Positions 1 to 9,508 are shown, counted from the first letter of the stretch. The stretch is DNA of 64,000 nucleotides from Rhizobium sp. BK376 (GCF_004341625.1 NZ_SLZG01000012.1:124001-188000), one strand, 5' to 3'. Translations and numbers: made by a program. The notes: generated from the sequence alone by a model not told the origin.

Positions 1-6
1 CAAATA

Positions 7-30
7 ATCGGCCGTTTCGAACGGGCCGAT
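7..30. terminator. Hairpin at the left edge, possible end of the preceding gene
   Basis: Arms ATCGGCC (7-13) and GGCCGAT (24-30) pair around a short loop just upstream of maf. There is no clear T-run on the plus side, so termination activity is uncertain. It could be the tail of a gene lying left of the window. Confidence 0.25.
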
Positions 31-63
31 CCTTCCTAGTCCGCCTGCGATGGTCGAGGTTTG

Positions 64-684
64 ATGGCGCTGAAACACAAGCTGATATTGGCTTCCGGCT
101 CGCCGCGTCGCGTCGACCTGCTGCATCAGGCGGGGATCGATCCTGCGCGCCTGATGCCGATGGATATCGACGAGACGCCGGCCAAGTCCGAACATCCGCG
201 CTCGCTTGCCCGCCGGCTTTCCGCTGAAAAGGCGGAGGCGGCCCATGCCGTCATCCGCAATGATGTCACCTGGCAGGGCAGCTATCTGCTCGCGGCAGAT
301 ACCGTTGTCGCGGTGGGGCGGCGGATCCTGCCAAAGGCGGAGTTCGTCGATGAAGCTTCGTCGGCTCTGCATCTTTTGTCCGGCCGCACCCATTGGGTCT
401 ATACGGGCATCTGCGTGATCACGCCCGATCGCAAGCTGCGGCAGAAGGTCGTCGAGACGAAAGTGCGCTTCAAGCGGCTGTCCGAAACCGATATCGAAGC
501 TTATCTCGCGTCCGGCCAATGGCGCGGCAAGGCGGGGGCGTACGGTATTCAGGGTCTGGCCGGCTGCTTCGTTCAGAAAATCGTCGGCTCCTACACGAAT
601 GTCGTCGGATTGCCCCTTTATGAAACCATGCTGCTTTTGTCGGGGGAGGGATTCGATGTCCACGCCCATTGGCAGGAAGGATGA
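64..684 (+). CDS. maf: Maf family nucleotide pyrophosphatase
   Basis: Maf/YhdE-family protein of 206 residues, a normal family length. The family hydrolyses non-canonical or canonical nucleoside triphosphates to monophosphates (house-cleaning and cell-division arrest roles are known). The N-terminal phosphate-binding motif LASGSPRR and the central AADTVV segment with a conserved Asp are present, followed by LSGRTHWVYTG and a GKAGAYGIQG motif near residue 160, all typical of Maf. A TTG at 61 precedes the ATG at 64; the ATG is preferred. Its stop codon overlaps the region where yacG begins, so the two genes are translationally linked. This maf-yacG order is common in rhizobia. Confidence 0.93.
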   Translation: MALKHKLILASGSPRRVDLLHQAGIDPARLMPMDIDETPAKSEHPRSLARRLSAEKAEAAHAVIRNDVTWQGSYLLAADTVVAVGRRILPKAEFVDEASSALHLLSGRTHWVYTGICVITPDRKLRQKVVETKVRFKRLSETDIEAYLASGQWRGKAGAYGIQGLAGCFVQKIVGSYTNVVGLPLYETMLLLSGEGFDVHAHWQEG

Positions 685-689
685 TCATC

Positions 690-902
690 ATGGCGGATGA
701 GCGGATGAAGATCGGCGCAAAGGTAGAACCTTTGCGGAAGACGCGTTCTTGTGCCGAGTGCGGACGTCCTTCGGTGCGCGAGCATTATCCTTTCTGTTCG
801 GATCGCTGCCGTTCGTCGGATCTGTCCCGTTGGCTCAACGGCTCCTATGCGATTCCCGTTGCGGAAGACGAGACGAAGGCGGATTATTCCGACGAGGAGT
901 GA
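690..902 (+). CDS. yacG: DNA gyrase inhibitor YacG (zinc-binding)
   Basis: Small zinc-ribbon protein of 70 residues. Cys21, Cys24, Cys36 and Cys40 form a C-x2-C...C-x3-C zinc site, followed by the conserved LSRWLNGSYAIP segment. In E. coli YacG binds GyrB and inhibits gyrase. The ATG at 690 is chosen because AGGAAGG (about 674-680) lies nine bases upstream; an in-frame ATG at 681 is too close to it. It sits directly after maf, probably in one transcript. The acidic tail DETKADYSDEE is usual for the family. Confidence 0.92.
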   Translation: MADERMKIGAKVEPLRKTRSCAECGRPSVREHYPFCSDRCRSSDLSRWLNGSYAIPVAEDETKADYSDEE

Positions 903-1148
903 GCCGGGACATAGCCGGCTTCGGATGCCCCCGATTGAGATTTCCTTCGGCCGCTATCGAGGTTCTTGTCGTTTACTCTCCCGTAAATCCTTCAATTTCC
1001 TTCGGAATTGGCAAAATCCCGTTTCCCGTCAAAAAAGAGTCATTTGACGCTGGACATGGCCGAACAAGATGCTATAACCCCGCTCGCTTCCGGGGAGAAC
1101 CAAGCCCCTAAGGCTCTTCAAGAAGAGCTTTTCAAGCGAAGCAGAGTT

Positions 1149-1224
1149 GCCCGGATAGCTCAGTTGGTAGAGCAGCGGATTGAAAATCCGCGTGTCGGTG
1201 GTTCAAATCCGCCTCCGGGCACCA
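1149..1224 (+). tRNA. tRNA-Phe (GAA)
   Basis: The 76-base cloverleaf can be folded by eye: acceptor arms GCCCGGA (1149-1155) and TCCGGGC (1214-1220), an anticodon stem GCGGA/TCCGC enclosing the loop with anticodon GAA, a T arm with GGTTCAAATCC, and an encoded CCA at 1222-1224. The gene is intact. Confidence 0.97.
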
Positions 1225-1715
1225 TTCACTTTCTTGCATTGCCATTAATGCTTCGTGTTTTTGGTCGCCTTTATTGCGTTAGGCCGTAAGTCATGGCTTA
1301 CGCATCCCTGCTAACGCAGTTTTTATCCACAGATCGCGGCGATCTTTTCGAGGCAGTCGGATGGTCGTGCGTGGGGACGTGTTTATCGCGCGGTTGAGCG
1401 GTTAAACTCAATATAAACAGGTGCTATCGGCTTCCGGGGAAGCCATGTGGCTTGTGAGTCGCGGCGGTCGTATTCGTTTCGCGATTGCTATCTTAAATTG
1501 AGCCGAGAACGCTTCCGGCAATCTCCGTGGTATGCATTATTAAATTCAAGTCTGCGTAAGTAGCGAGATATTGCTGCGCTGCCGAATCGGGCGTACGAAT
1601 TATAGATAGGCCAGGTCTTGATTCGTAATGAAGCTTCCCCCACCATATAATGTGGTGGCGGGTGTAAACTCGCCGGATGCGGCGTTAGTTGCAATAGCAA
1701 AGCTATCGAGGCGCC
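1225..1715. other. Intergenic region between tRNA-Phe and prkA
   Basis: About 490 bases without a convincing gene. It holds the bipartite hairpin at 1275-1324 and, nearer prkA, AT-richer DNA that presumably carries the stress promoter of the prkA operon. No promoter box is clear enough to call. Confidence 0.6.
1275..1324 (+). terminator. Two-stage hairpin terminator after tRNA-Phe
   Basis: Outer arms TGCGTTAG (1275-1282) and CTAACGCA (1311-1318) enclose an inner hairpin with arms CGTAAG (1285-1290) and CTTACG (1297-1302). A GTTTTT run follows at about 1319-1324, as expected for intrinsic termination of the tRNA transcript. Confidence 0.6.
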
Positions 1716-3662
1716 ATGAACAACAACGATGTGCTGTTTAACGAATTCGCCCGTACTTTTGAAGCGCGGCGCGAAAGCGAGTTATCGTTTTCCGAATACT
1801 TGGAAGCGTGTCGGGATAATCCCCTGATGTACGCCAACGCGACGGAGCGTCTGTTGGCCGCCATGGGCGACGCCCAGATGGTGGATACCGCCAAGGATAC
1901 CCGGCTTGGGCGTATTTTCATGAATCGCACGATCCGGGTCTATCCTGCCTTCTCCGGCTTCTATGGCATGGAAGAGACGATCGAACGGATCGTCGCCTTC
2001 TTTCGCCATGCGGCCCAGGGACTGGAGGAGCGAAAGCAGATCCTGTACCTGCTCGGCCCTGTCGGTGGCGGCAAATCCTCTCTTGCCGAACGTCTGAAGG
2101 CGCTGATGGAAGTTCACCCCATCTACGTGCTGAAGGCCGGGGACGAGATCAGCCCGGTTTTCGAAAGTCCGCTCAGCCTTTTCGATCCTGTGACCATGGG
2201 ATCGATACTGGAAGAAAAATACCGCATCCCCCGCCGGCGGCTGACTGGTCTCATGAGCCCTTGGTGCCTGAAACGCCTGGAAGAATTCGAAGGCGATATT
2301 TCCAAGTTCCGCGTGGTGAAAATGAACCCGTCGCGTTTGCGGCAGATCGCCATCGCCAAGACGGAGCCCGGTGACGAGAACAATCAGGACATCTCCTCGC
2401 TCGTCGGCAAGGTTGATATTCGCAAGCTCGAAAGCCTCGCCCAGAACGATGCGGATGCCTACAGCTATTCGGGTGGTCTCAACCGGGCCAACCAGGGCAT
2501 TCTCGAATTCGTCGAGATGTTCAAGGCGCCGATCAAGATGCTGCATCCGCTGCTGACGGCGACGCAGGAAGGCAATTACATCGGTACCGAGAATATCGGC
2601 GCCATCCCGTTTTCCGGCGTCATCCTGGCGCACTCGAACGAAGCCGAATGGCAGACCTTCAAGGCCAACAAGAACAACGAGGCCTTCATCGACCGTATCT
2701 GCGTCGTCAAGGTTCCCTATTGCCTGCGGGTCACGGAAGAGCAGAAGATTTACGAAAAGCTGATCGAGGAATCCGAACTCAGCACGGCGCCGTGCGCTCC
2801 CTCGACCCTGGAAACGCTTGCCCGCTTCACCGTATTGTCCCGCCTGACGCGTCATGAGAACTCGACACTGTTCTCCAAGCTGAGGGTATATGACGGCGAA
2901 AGCCTGAAGGAGACCGATCCGCGCGCCCGAAGTGTTCAGGAATATCACGATGCGGCGGGTGTTGACGAAGGCATGGACGGCGTTTCGACCCGATTTGCCT
3001 TCAAGGTGCTGGCGGCGACTTTCAACCACGATACGACGGAAGTCGGCGCTGATCCGGTTCATCTCATGTATGTGCTGGAGCAGGCGATCCGGCGTGAGCA
3101 GCTTCCGAGCGAAACCGAGAAACTCTACATCGAGTTCATCAAGGGCGAGCTTGGGCCGCGCTATGCCGAATTCATAGGGCATGAAATCCAGAAGGCCTAT
3201 CTGGAATCCTATGGAGACTACGGTCAGAACCTCTTTGACCGCTATGTCGATTATGCCGATGCCTGGATCGAGGATGTCGACTTCAAGGATCCCGATACCG
3301 GCCAGATGCTCGATCGCGACCTGCTCAATCAGGAACTGACCAAGATCGAGAAGCCGGCTGGAATTGCCAATCCGAAGGATTTCCGAAACGAGGTCGTCAA
3401 GTTCTGCCTGAGGGCACGAGCAGGCAATGCTGGAAAGAATCCATCCTGGACGAGCTACGAAAAGATCCGCGAAGTCATCGAAAAGCGGATGTTCTCCCAG
3501 GTCGAGGATTTGTTGCCGGTCATTTCCTTCGGGTCGAAGAAGGACGGAGAAACCGAGAAGAAGCACGGGCAGTTCGTCGAGCGCATGACCTCCAGAGGCT
3601 ATACGGAGCGTCAAGTTCGGCGGCTTGTTGAATGGTACATGCGTGTAAAGCAAGCAGGGTGA
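1716..3662 (+). CDS. prkA: PrkA-type serine protein kinase (YeaG family)
   Basis: PrkA/YeaG protein of 648 residues, the normal family length. It has an N-terminal AAA-like ATP-binding module with a P-loop GPVGGGKSS at residues 114-122 and a C-terminal PrkA kinase domain. YeaG in E. coli and PrkA in Bacillus act in stationary-phase and nitrogen-starvation responses; the kinase substrate is not settled. The ATG at 1716 follows a purine-rich GAGGCG. It is the first gene of a three-gene operon with yeaH and spoVR, separated from yeaH by about 20 bases, an arrangement conserved across Proteobacteria. A long intergenic region upstream leaves room for a regulated promoter. Confidence 0.95.
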   Translation: MNNNDVLFNEFARTFEARRESELSFSEYLEACRDNPLMYANATERLLAAMGDAQMVDTAKDTRLGRIFMNRTIRVYPAFSGFYGMEETIERIVAFFRHAAQGLEERKQILYLLGPVGGGKSSLAERLKALMEVHPIYVLKAGDEISPVFESPLSLFDPVTMGSILEEKYRIPRRRLTGLMSPWCLKRLEEFEGDISKFRVVKMNPSRLRQIAIAKTEPGDENNQDISSLVGKVDIRKLESLAQNDADAYSYSGGLNRANQGILEFVEMFKAPIKMLHPLLTATQEGNYIGTENIGAIPFSGVILAHSNEAEWQTFKANKNNEAFIDRICVVKVPYCLRVTEEQKIYEKLIEESELSTAPCAPSTLETLARFTVLSRLTRHENSTLFSKLRVYDGESLKETDPRARSVQEYHDAAGVDEGMDGVSTRFAFKVLAATFNHDTTEVGADPVHLMYVLEQAIRREQLPSETEKLYIEFIKGELGPRYAEFIGHEIQKAYLESYGDYGQNLFDRYVDYADAWIEDVDFKDPDTGQMLDRDLLNQELTKIEKPAGIANPKDFRNEVVKFCLRARAGNAGKNPSWTSYEKIREVIEKRMFSQVEDLLPVISFGSKKDGETEKKHGQFVERMTSRGYTERQVRRLVEWYMRVKQAG

Positions 3663-3681
3663 GCCCAACAAGGAAGCGGGA

Positions 3682-4953
3682 ATGCATATTGTCGACCGGC
3701 GCCTGAACCCAGGCGGCAAGAGTCTGGAGAATCGCCAGCGTTTTCTGCGGAGAGCCAAGGCGCTGGTGCAGAAAGCGGTCTATGAGTCTTCACAAAATCG
3801 CGACATTCAGGACATCCTGAACGGCGGTGAGGTCAGCATTCCCATCGATGGGACGGAGGAGCCCCGGCTGCATCGGGGCGCTGGGGGAAAGCAGGAGCAT
3901 ATCCTGCCAGGCAACAAGACCTTTATCGAGGGTGATATCCTGCCGCGGCCGGAAAGCCGTGGCGGGAGGCCTCGTGAGGCCGGCCAGGGCTCTGGCGAGG
4001 ATGCCTTCCGTTTCGTTCTGACCCGCGAGGAATTCCTCGACATGTTCCTGGATGATCTGGAGCTTCCGGATCTCGCCAAGCGGCGTCTGGCAACCACCGA
4101 TCAGGTCAATCCCGTTCGTGCCGGCTATTCGGTATCCGGGTCTCCGGCAAACCTTGCGGTTACCCGTACGATGCGGCTTGCCATGATGCGACGCGTGGCG
4201 CTGAAGCGGCCGAAGCCGGAGACGGTTGCCGAACTCGTTGCTGAGCTGGCGGAATGCACCGACGAGGAGCGCCGGCGGGCGCTGGAGGAAGAGATCAAGC
4301 TGCTGGAATCCAAAGTCCGGCGTATTCCCTATATCGATCCGATCGATATCCGCTACCGTCGTTTCGAGAACGAGCCGAAGCCGGTGGCGCAGGCAGTCAT
4401 GTTCTGCCTGATGGACGTTTCAGGTTCGATGTCGGAGCATATGAAGGATCTCGCCAAGCGCTTCTACATGCTGCTCTACATTTTCCTCACGCGGCAATAC
4501 CGCCGGGTGGAGATCGTCTTCATTCGCCATACGGATACGGCCGAGGAAGTGGATGAGGAAACCTTCTTCCGCAGTCCTGCAACGGGCGGCACGCAGGTAT
4601 CGAGCGCGATGGAGGCCATGCGGCGGATCGTGATCGATCGCTATCCGCCGTCCGACTGGAACATTTATGCGGCACAGGCCTCCGACGGTGACAACGCCTA
4701 TTCGGACAATGCGGCGACGGCCACGTTGCTCACCGACTTCATCCTGCCCGCCTGCCAGTATTTCGCCTATCTCGAAGTCGGCGAGTCCCGCAGTTCACCC
4801 ATCGTGTCAGGCTCGGCACTCTGGTCGCTTTATGAGCGTATCCAGCGCGAATGGCCGCTTCTGTCGATGCGGAAGGTCACGGATCGCAGCCAGATCTATC
4901 CTGTTTTCCACGAGCTCTTCCAGCGCCGCCCGGCGGAAGGGAAGGTTGGGTGA
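3682..4953 (+). CDS. yeaH: YeaH/YhbH family protein (DUF444)
   Basis: DUF444 protein of 423 residues. A charged N-terminal half precedes a von Willebrand A-like domain. The metal-site signature DVSGSMS has D245, S247 and S249 in the DxSxS pattern, so a MIDAS-like site is probable. YeaH is the usual partner of the PrkA kinase and SpoVR in a stress-response operon; its biochemical role is not known. The ATG at 3682 is preceded by AAGGAAGCGGGA, a good ribosome binding site. Its stop overlaps the spoVR start by one base. Confidence 0.93.
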   Translation: MHIVDRRLNPGGKSLENRQRFLRRAKALVQKAVYESSQNRDIQDILNGGEVSIPIDGTEEPRLHRGAGGKQEHILPGNKTFIEGDILPRPESRGGRPREAGQGSGEDAFRFVLTREEFLDMFLDDLELPDLAKRRLATTDQVNPVRAGYSVSGSPANLAVTRTMRLAMMRRVALKRPKPETVAELVAELAECTDEERRRALEEEIKLLESKVRRIPYIDPIDIRYRRFENEPKPVAQAVMFCLMDVSGSMSEHMKDLAKRFYMLLYIFLTRQYRRVEIVFIRHTDTAEEVDEETFFRSPATGGTQVSSAMEAMRRIVIDRYPPSDWNIYAAQASDGDNAYSDNAATATLLTDFILPACQYFAYLEVGESRSSPIVSGSALWSLYERIQREWPLLSMRKVTDRSQIYPVFHELFQRRPAEGKVG

Positions 4954-6500
4954 TGACAAAAAAGATGAAGCGGCTCTATGAGGGGGCTGATTGGGATTTC
5001 TCGACGATCCAGCGGATTCACGATGCTTGCGAGAAGATCGCTATCGGAGAACTTGGTCTTGATTGCTATCCCAATCAGATCGAGATCATCACCGCTGAGC
5101 AGATGCTGGACGTCTATTCCTCGATCGGCATGCCGCTCTTCTACAAGCACTGGTCCTTCGGCAAGCATTTCGCCCATCACGAGGCTTTCTATCGCAAGGG
5201 CCTGAGGGGTCTTGCCTACGAGATCGTCATCAACAGTTCGCCCTGCATCTCCTACCTGATGGAGGAGAACACGGCGACGATGCAGGCGCTGGTCATCGCG
5301 CACGCTGCCTTCGGCCACAATCATTTCTTCAAGAACAACTACCTTTTCAAGCTGTGGACCGATGCCGACGGCATCCTCGAATATCTTAACTTCGCCAAGG
5401 GCTATATCTCCCATTGCGAGGAGCGTTACGGGCATGCCGCGGTAGAGCGAACCCTGGATGCCGCTCACGCGCTGATGTCGCATGGTGTCCATCGCTATGC
5501 GGGCCGCAAGAAGCTTGACCTCAGGCAGGAAGAGCTTCGCCAGCAGGAACGGCGGGCGCATGATGAGAAGATCTTCAACGATCTCTGGCGAACCGTGCCG
5601 ACCAAGCCGGGGAAAAGTGCGCCGGACCTCAGCCTGGCAAAGCGGCAGTTCGTTGCCGGTCTGCCGCAGGAAAACCTTCTCTATTTCCTTGAAAAGATGG
5701 CGCCGAGGCTCAAGCCATGGCAGCGGGAGATCCTTCGCATCGTCCGGCATGTGGCGCAGTATTTCTATCCGCAGGGCCAGACGAAGGTGATGAACGAGGG
5801 GACGGCGACCTACGTCCACTATTCGATCATGACGCGGCTCCATGAGCGTGGCGGTATCAGCGACGGCGACTTCCTGGAGTTCCTGAAGTCCCATACCAAT
5901 GTGGTCTTCCAACCGTCCTTCGACGACCAGCGCTATTCCGGCCTCAATCCCTATGCGCTCGGCTTTGCCATGATGCAGGACATCGAGCGCATCGTCACCA
6001 AGCCGGAAGAGGAGGATCGTGCATGGTTCCCCGAAATCGCCGGCACGGGCGATGCGATGGCCGTGCTTCGCGATCTCTGGGCGAACTATCGCGACGAGAG
6101 CTTCGTCGCACAGTTCCTAAGCCCCAATCTCATGCGGCGCATGCGCATGTTCCATCTGACCGACGATCCGGAAGAGGAAGAGGGGATTCTGGTTGCAGCG
6201 ATCCATGATGAACGCGGTTATCGCCGCATCCGGCGGGAATTGTCGCGTCAGTATGATATCGGCTGGATCGATCCGCACATCGAGATCGTCGATGTCGATC
6301 TCGCCGGCGATCGTCGCCTCATTCTCAAGCATACGGTCATGAACGGCAGCTTGCTTGACGAAACCGATACGAAGCGCGTCATGCAGCATCTGGCGGATCT
6401 ATGGAGCTATGACGTCCTGCTGCAGGAGGTCGATCAGTCCGGAGCGTTGCTGAAGGATCATCTGATCCATCCGCGCGAGGCAGTCGTGGCGGCAGCCTAG
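4953..6500 (+). CDS. spoVR: SpoVR family protein
   Basis: SpoVR/YcgB family protein of 515 residues from ATG 4953; an upstream in-frame extension is rejected because ATG 4953 overlaps the yeaH stop (TGATG) and is preceded by GGAAGGGAAGG. The conserved ENTATMQALVIAHAAFGHNHFFKNNY region and the NEGTATYVHY segment are hallmarks of the family. SpoVR is needed for spore cortex in Bacillus; in non-sporing bacteria it co-occurs with PrkA and YeaH and is linked to stationary phase and stress. Its molecular function is unknown. The rich His/Glu pattern suggests a metal-binding fold, which is inference. Confidence 0.94.
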   Translation: MTKKMKRLYEGADWDFSTIQRIHDACEKIAIGELGLDCYPNQIEIITAEQMLDVYSSIGMPLFYKHWSFGKHFAHHEAFYRKGLRGLAYEIVINSSPCISYLMEENTATMQALVIAHAAFGHNHFFKNNYLFKLWTDADGILEYLNFAKGYISHCEERYGHAAVERTLDAAHALMSHGVHRYAGRKKLDLRQEELRQQERRAHDEKIFNDLWRTVPTKPGKSAPDLSLAKRQFVAGLPQENLLYFLEKMAPRLKPWQREILRIVRHVAQYFYPQGQTKVMNEGTATYVHYSIMTRLHERGGISDGDFLEFLKSHTNVVFQPSFDDQRYSGLNPYALGFAMMQDIERIVTKPEEEDRAWFPEIAGTGDAMAVLRDLWANYRDESFVAQFLSPNLMRRMRMFHLTDDPEEEEGILVAAIHDERGYRRIRRELSRQYDIGWIDPHIEIVDVDLAGDRRLILKHTVMNGSLLDETDTKRVMQHLADLWSYDVLLQEVDQSGALLKDHLIHPREAVVAAA

Positions 6501-6501
6501 A

Positions 6502-6545
6502 GCAATTCTAGCAAAAGTGTCACACGGTTTTGCGTCCGGAATTGC
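6502..6545. repeat. Interspersed palindromic repeat, rhizobial type
   Basis: Nested inverted repeats: GCAATTC (6502-6508) with GAATTGC (6539-6545), and inside them GCAAAA (6511-6516) with TTTTGC (6528-6533). Sequences of the form AGAGCAATTC...CCGGAATTGCGT are, from memory, frequent in rhizobial intergenic DNA. This copy lies between the converging spoVR and the exporter gene, where it may act as a bidirectional RNA hairpin. Confidence 0.6.
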
Positions 6546-6567
6546 GTCACTCGATGCTGCCGCACCG

Positions 6568-8028
6568 CTATTCCCCGGGAGCCTCCGCGCCACGGCGTAC
6601 ATGGCCGCTGACCTGTCTTCCGTCCTCCGGGCGAAGGCGCAGAAAACCGGGCAATCCTAGCAATGGAATAATCGCCATCAGCAGGAAGGCGAGATGGAAT
6701 TTCTCCGGCGTGAGCTGCGATCCATCCAGCGTTACAAGCCCGAGCAGCATGGCAGCGATCGATATGCCGAAGCTGACGCTTAGCTGCTGCAGAACGCCGC
6801 CGAGGCTGGTCGCGCGGCTAAGCTGGGCCGCTGGCGTGTCCGAATAGGACAGCGTGTTCGAGGTCATGAACTGTGCCGCGCGGGCAATGCCGAAGACGAA
6901 GACATAGGCCATGATAAACCAGCGTGGCGTATCAGGGCCCATCAGGGCAAAGCCGGCAACGATGGCAGAGCCGAACACGGCACTCCACGTCAATACGCGG
7001 TCGAAGCCATAGAGGCGAAGCAATCGAGCCGAGACCGGACGCACGGCAAGCGCGCTAAGGGCGCTTACGAAGGTCAGTGTGCCGGATATGATCGGGCTCA
7101 GGCCGAAGCCAACCTGCAGCATCAGCGGCAGAAGGAAGGGCACGCCGTTCAGGCCGACGCGACAGATGCCGCCGGCGAGCGTTCCCACCCGGAAGGTCCG
7201 CAGGCGAAAGAGCGTGAGATCGACGGCCGGGGATTCAGCGGTCTTTGCATACTGCACGAAGCCGGCGAGCAGAAGGAAGGCTGCGATAAGAACGGCTGCG
7301 ATGGCCGGGACTGGAATTGTCGGGCGGCCGACATTTTCGATGCCGTATTGCAGCAGGACACAGCCGAGGCCGACCATCACGAAGCCAGGAAAATCGAACT
7401 TGAGGCTGCTGTCGCGGTCGGTGTCCTCGACGTAGCGCAGGGCGGCGACCATGCCGATGATGCCGAAGGGCAGGTTGACCCAGAAGATCCAGCGCCAGGA
7501 CAGATAGGTGGTCAGGAAGCCACCGAGAACGGGTCCGATGACAGGCCCGATGATTGCAGGCAGCGTCATATAGGTCATGGCAGTCACCAGCTGGCTGCGC
7601 GGGAAGCTGCGGATCAGAATCAGCCGGCCGACCGGTGTCATCATGGCGCCCCCGAAGCCTTGGAGGGCGCGCGTGGCAATCAGCATCGGAAAGCTTGTGG
7701 CCATGCCACAGAGGATCGAGCCGAGGGTGAAGAGAAACAGCGACAGCGTGAAAATACGCCTCGCACCGAAACGATCGGCAAACCAGCCGCTGACCGGAAT
7801 GAACATGGCAAGCGTGAGGATATAGGTCGTGACAGCAAGGTTCATCCGCACCGGCGTGGTGGCGAGGCTCTTGGCGATGTCGGGGACTGCCGTGATAATG
7901 ATCGTGGAGTCCAGCTGTTCCATCAGGAAGCCGACCGCGACGACGGCTGGGATGATATAGCGGAGGCGAGGATCACGTTCAGTGACGAAGGTAGGGCTAC
8001 CCTCGGAGGCTTCATCTGTGGAGGTCAT
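6568..8028 (-). CDS. MFS drug-efflux transporter, DHA2 (EmrB/QacA) type
   Basis: Integral membrane protein of 486 residues with about 14 hydrophobic segments. N-terminal residues EQLDSTIIITAVPDIA match the conserved start of the DHA2 drug:H+ antiporters, WFADRFGARRIF is the loop 2-3 motif A, and a proline/glycine-rich GPVIGPVLGGFL matches antiporter motif C. It resembles the MdtD branch. It is transcribed alone, convergent with spoVR, with no membrane-fusion partner next to it, so it probably exports across the inner membrane only. The substrate cannot be predicted. Confidence 0.85.
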   Translation of the reverse strand: MTSTDEASEGSPTFVTERDPRLRYIIPAVVAVGFLMEQLDSTIIITAVPDIAKSLATTPVRMNLAVTTYILTLAMFIPVSGWFADRFGARRIFTLSLFLFTLGSILCGMATSFPMLIATRALQGFGGAMMTPVGRLILIRSFPRSQLVTAMTYMTLPAIIGPVIGPVLGGFLTTYLSWRWIFWVNLPFGIIGMVAALRYVEDTDRDSSLKFDFPGFVMVGLGCVLLQYGIENVGRPTIPVPAIAAVLIAAFLLLAGFVQYAKTAESPAVDLTLFRLRTFRVGTLAGGICRVGLNGVPFLLPLMLQVGFGLSPIISGTLTFVSALSALAVRPVSARLLRLYGFDRVLTWSAVFGSAIVAGFALMGPDTPRWFIMAYVFVFGIARAAQFMTSNTLSYSDTPAAQLSRATSLGGVLQQLSVSFGISIAAMLLGLVTLDGSQLTPEKFHLAFLLMAIIPLLGLPGFLRLRPEDGRQVSGHVRRGAEAPGE

Positions 8029-8439
8029 GCAATAGGCTTTCCGCGTCCAGGGCTACTGGGGGACCCTGTCCGCAAATCCGCCGGCGATTTCCGGCTCAAC
8101 AATCATTACCATTTCAGCACTATAGATCGTGCAGTGCAACAAAAAGCGGCCGCGTTGCGATCATTTGCTGCGAATTTCGGCAGAAGGGCAGAGTGTGCCT
8201 CAAAGAATGCATTGTGAAGGTACCAAGTCACAATTTTTCGTGATCGAGTGTATCATTCCAAAACAGTATATAATCGTCGCGCCGCACAAAAGCATTGACG
8301 GCTATTAATGTCTTGGTTATTGTTTTGTGCATTGCAACAGATATCTTTCAGATCAATGATGACGCAGTTTAGACTGCGGAGATATTGATCAGTGCCACTG
8401 AGCGATTCCAGCTTATTTTGAATGATTGGAATGTGCGAT
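8029..8439. other. Divergent intergenic region
   Basis: About 410 bases between the leftward exporter and the rightward KTSC gene. It is noticeably AT-rich from about 8220 on, as promoter DNA often is. No gene, RNA or clear operator is recognised. Confidence 0.5.
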
Positions 8440-8661
8440 ATGGAAAAGATCCTCGTAAATTCAAGGCTGATTTCCGCCGTGAGGTATGATTCCTCGCTGG
8501 CTCGTCTGGAAATCGAATTCAAGAGCGGCAGAGTCGTTCCGTATTCTGATATTCCGGAGCAGGTTTATAAAAACCTGATCAACGCGGATTCGCCCGGCTC
8601 TTACTATCGCCATCACATTCTGGAACGCGGACCTCGGCCCTATACACGGTCCGGCGGCTGA
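8440..8661 (+). CDS. KTSC domain protein
   Basis: Short protein of 73 residues made of a single KTSC domain. The pattern starts with VNSRLISAVRYD, continues with a beta-rich stretch LEIEFKSGRVVPYSDIPEQVY, and ends with SPGSYYRHHI. The domain is found alone in many proteobacteria and at the end of some lysyl-tRNA synthetases; its role is unknown. ATG 8440 is chosen over in-frame ATGs at 8422 and 8431 because family members begin close to the VNS/VES segment. No operon partner is evident. Confidence 0.8.
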   Translation: MEKILVNSRLISAVRYDSSLARLEIEFKSGRVVPYSDIPEQVYKNLINADSPGSYYRHHILERGPRPYTRSGG

Positions 8662-8692
8662 TATTCTTCGATCGTGCGGGATTCTGCGATTT

Positions 8693-9508
8693 TTACCTGA
8701 TATTTGCAGCCTGCGGAGGCACTGGCAGCCATTTCGACGTATCGAAGTAATCGCCCGCCCGGCGTTGCTCTGCAGTCGTCCTTTCCAGGTCGAGGACGAA
8801 ATTGAAGCGCCTGGCATCCTCAAATTCGTGCGAGAAGGTCAGTTTCGCGCCGAATGCGGCCAACGTGACATTCTCAAGCCTACCGATAGGTTCCAGGGCC
8901 GCCTGGAAGTCGGGCCATTGGCTTTCCGTCACAAGCGTCGTGACCGTGTTTACAAATTTGTCCCGGAACGCCCGCCCGCCGTCGGTGTCGGGCAGGATGA
9001 CCTTGAGCCGGACATTGGCAAGTTCACCGGTTTCCGTACCGCGCACGATGATGAAGAAGGAAGCTTCGTTATCGCCTTTCCCGTTCTGGGCCTCATAGCT
9101 GCATTCGAAAGTGCCGGTATCGAAGCCGCTCTGTTTCCATTTGCTGACGGGCAGGCCGGCATCCGCCAATTTTGCGCAAAGGTCTTCGCCAGAAATCTTC
9201 CAGGTCCTGATGAAACTGACCGGCATCGTTGACGGTGCCTTATCGAAGGCGTGTTCCGGCAAGGGTATCTGTGCCTGCACCTGCGCCAATCTCGGCTTTG
9301 TCCTCACGGCGACGACCGGCTTTGCTGCGACCGGCACATCCTGGTGAAGCCAACTGTCGAACCAGGTTATGTGATAGTATTGGGTAAGAGTTCTGAGATT
9401 GCGTTTGTCGTTCGCGAGAAGAACTGTCGCCAAAATGGCGGTGCCGATAATGATCGTCGAGATCCAGAAAACGGCTCTGCTTTTCTTCCGCGGCGGCGCG
9501 ATCGACAT
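8693..9508 (-). CDS. Membrane-anchored protein of unknown function
   Basis: Protein of 271 residues that I do not recognise with confidence. A short basic start (PPRKKSR) is followed by one hydrophobic segment at about residues 12-33 and then a soluble domain, so it is probably anchored in the inner membrane facing the periplasm. The outer part has two cysteines, in ISGEDLCAKL and FECSYEA, which could form a disulphide. It resembles a rhizobial-restricted DUF family (possibly DUF6030; not certain). It stands alone on this strand downstream of cutC, with about 200 bases between them. Confidence 0.65.
   Translation of the reverse strand: MSIAPPRKKSRAVFWISTIIIGTAILATVLLANDKRNLRTLTQYYHITWFDSWLHQDVPVAAKPVVAVRTKPRLAQVQAQIPLPEHAFDKAPSTMPVSFIRTWKISGEDLCAKLADAGLPVSKWKQSGFDTGTFECSYEAQNGKGDNEASFFIIVRGTETGELANVRLKVILPDTDGGRAFRDKFVNTVTTLVTESQWPDFQAALEPIGRLENVTLAAFGAKLTFSHEFEDARRFNFVLDLERTTAEQRRAGDYFDTSKWLPVPPQAANIR

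Noticed and set aside
1782..3758. Very long open frame on the minus strand opposite prkA
   Set aside because: It mirrors the codon structure of prkA, has no ribosome site or family features, and such antisense frames are common in GC-rich genes.
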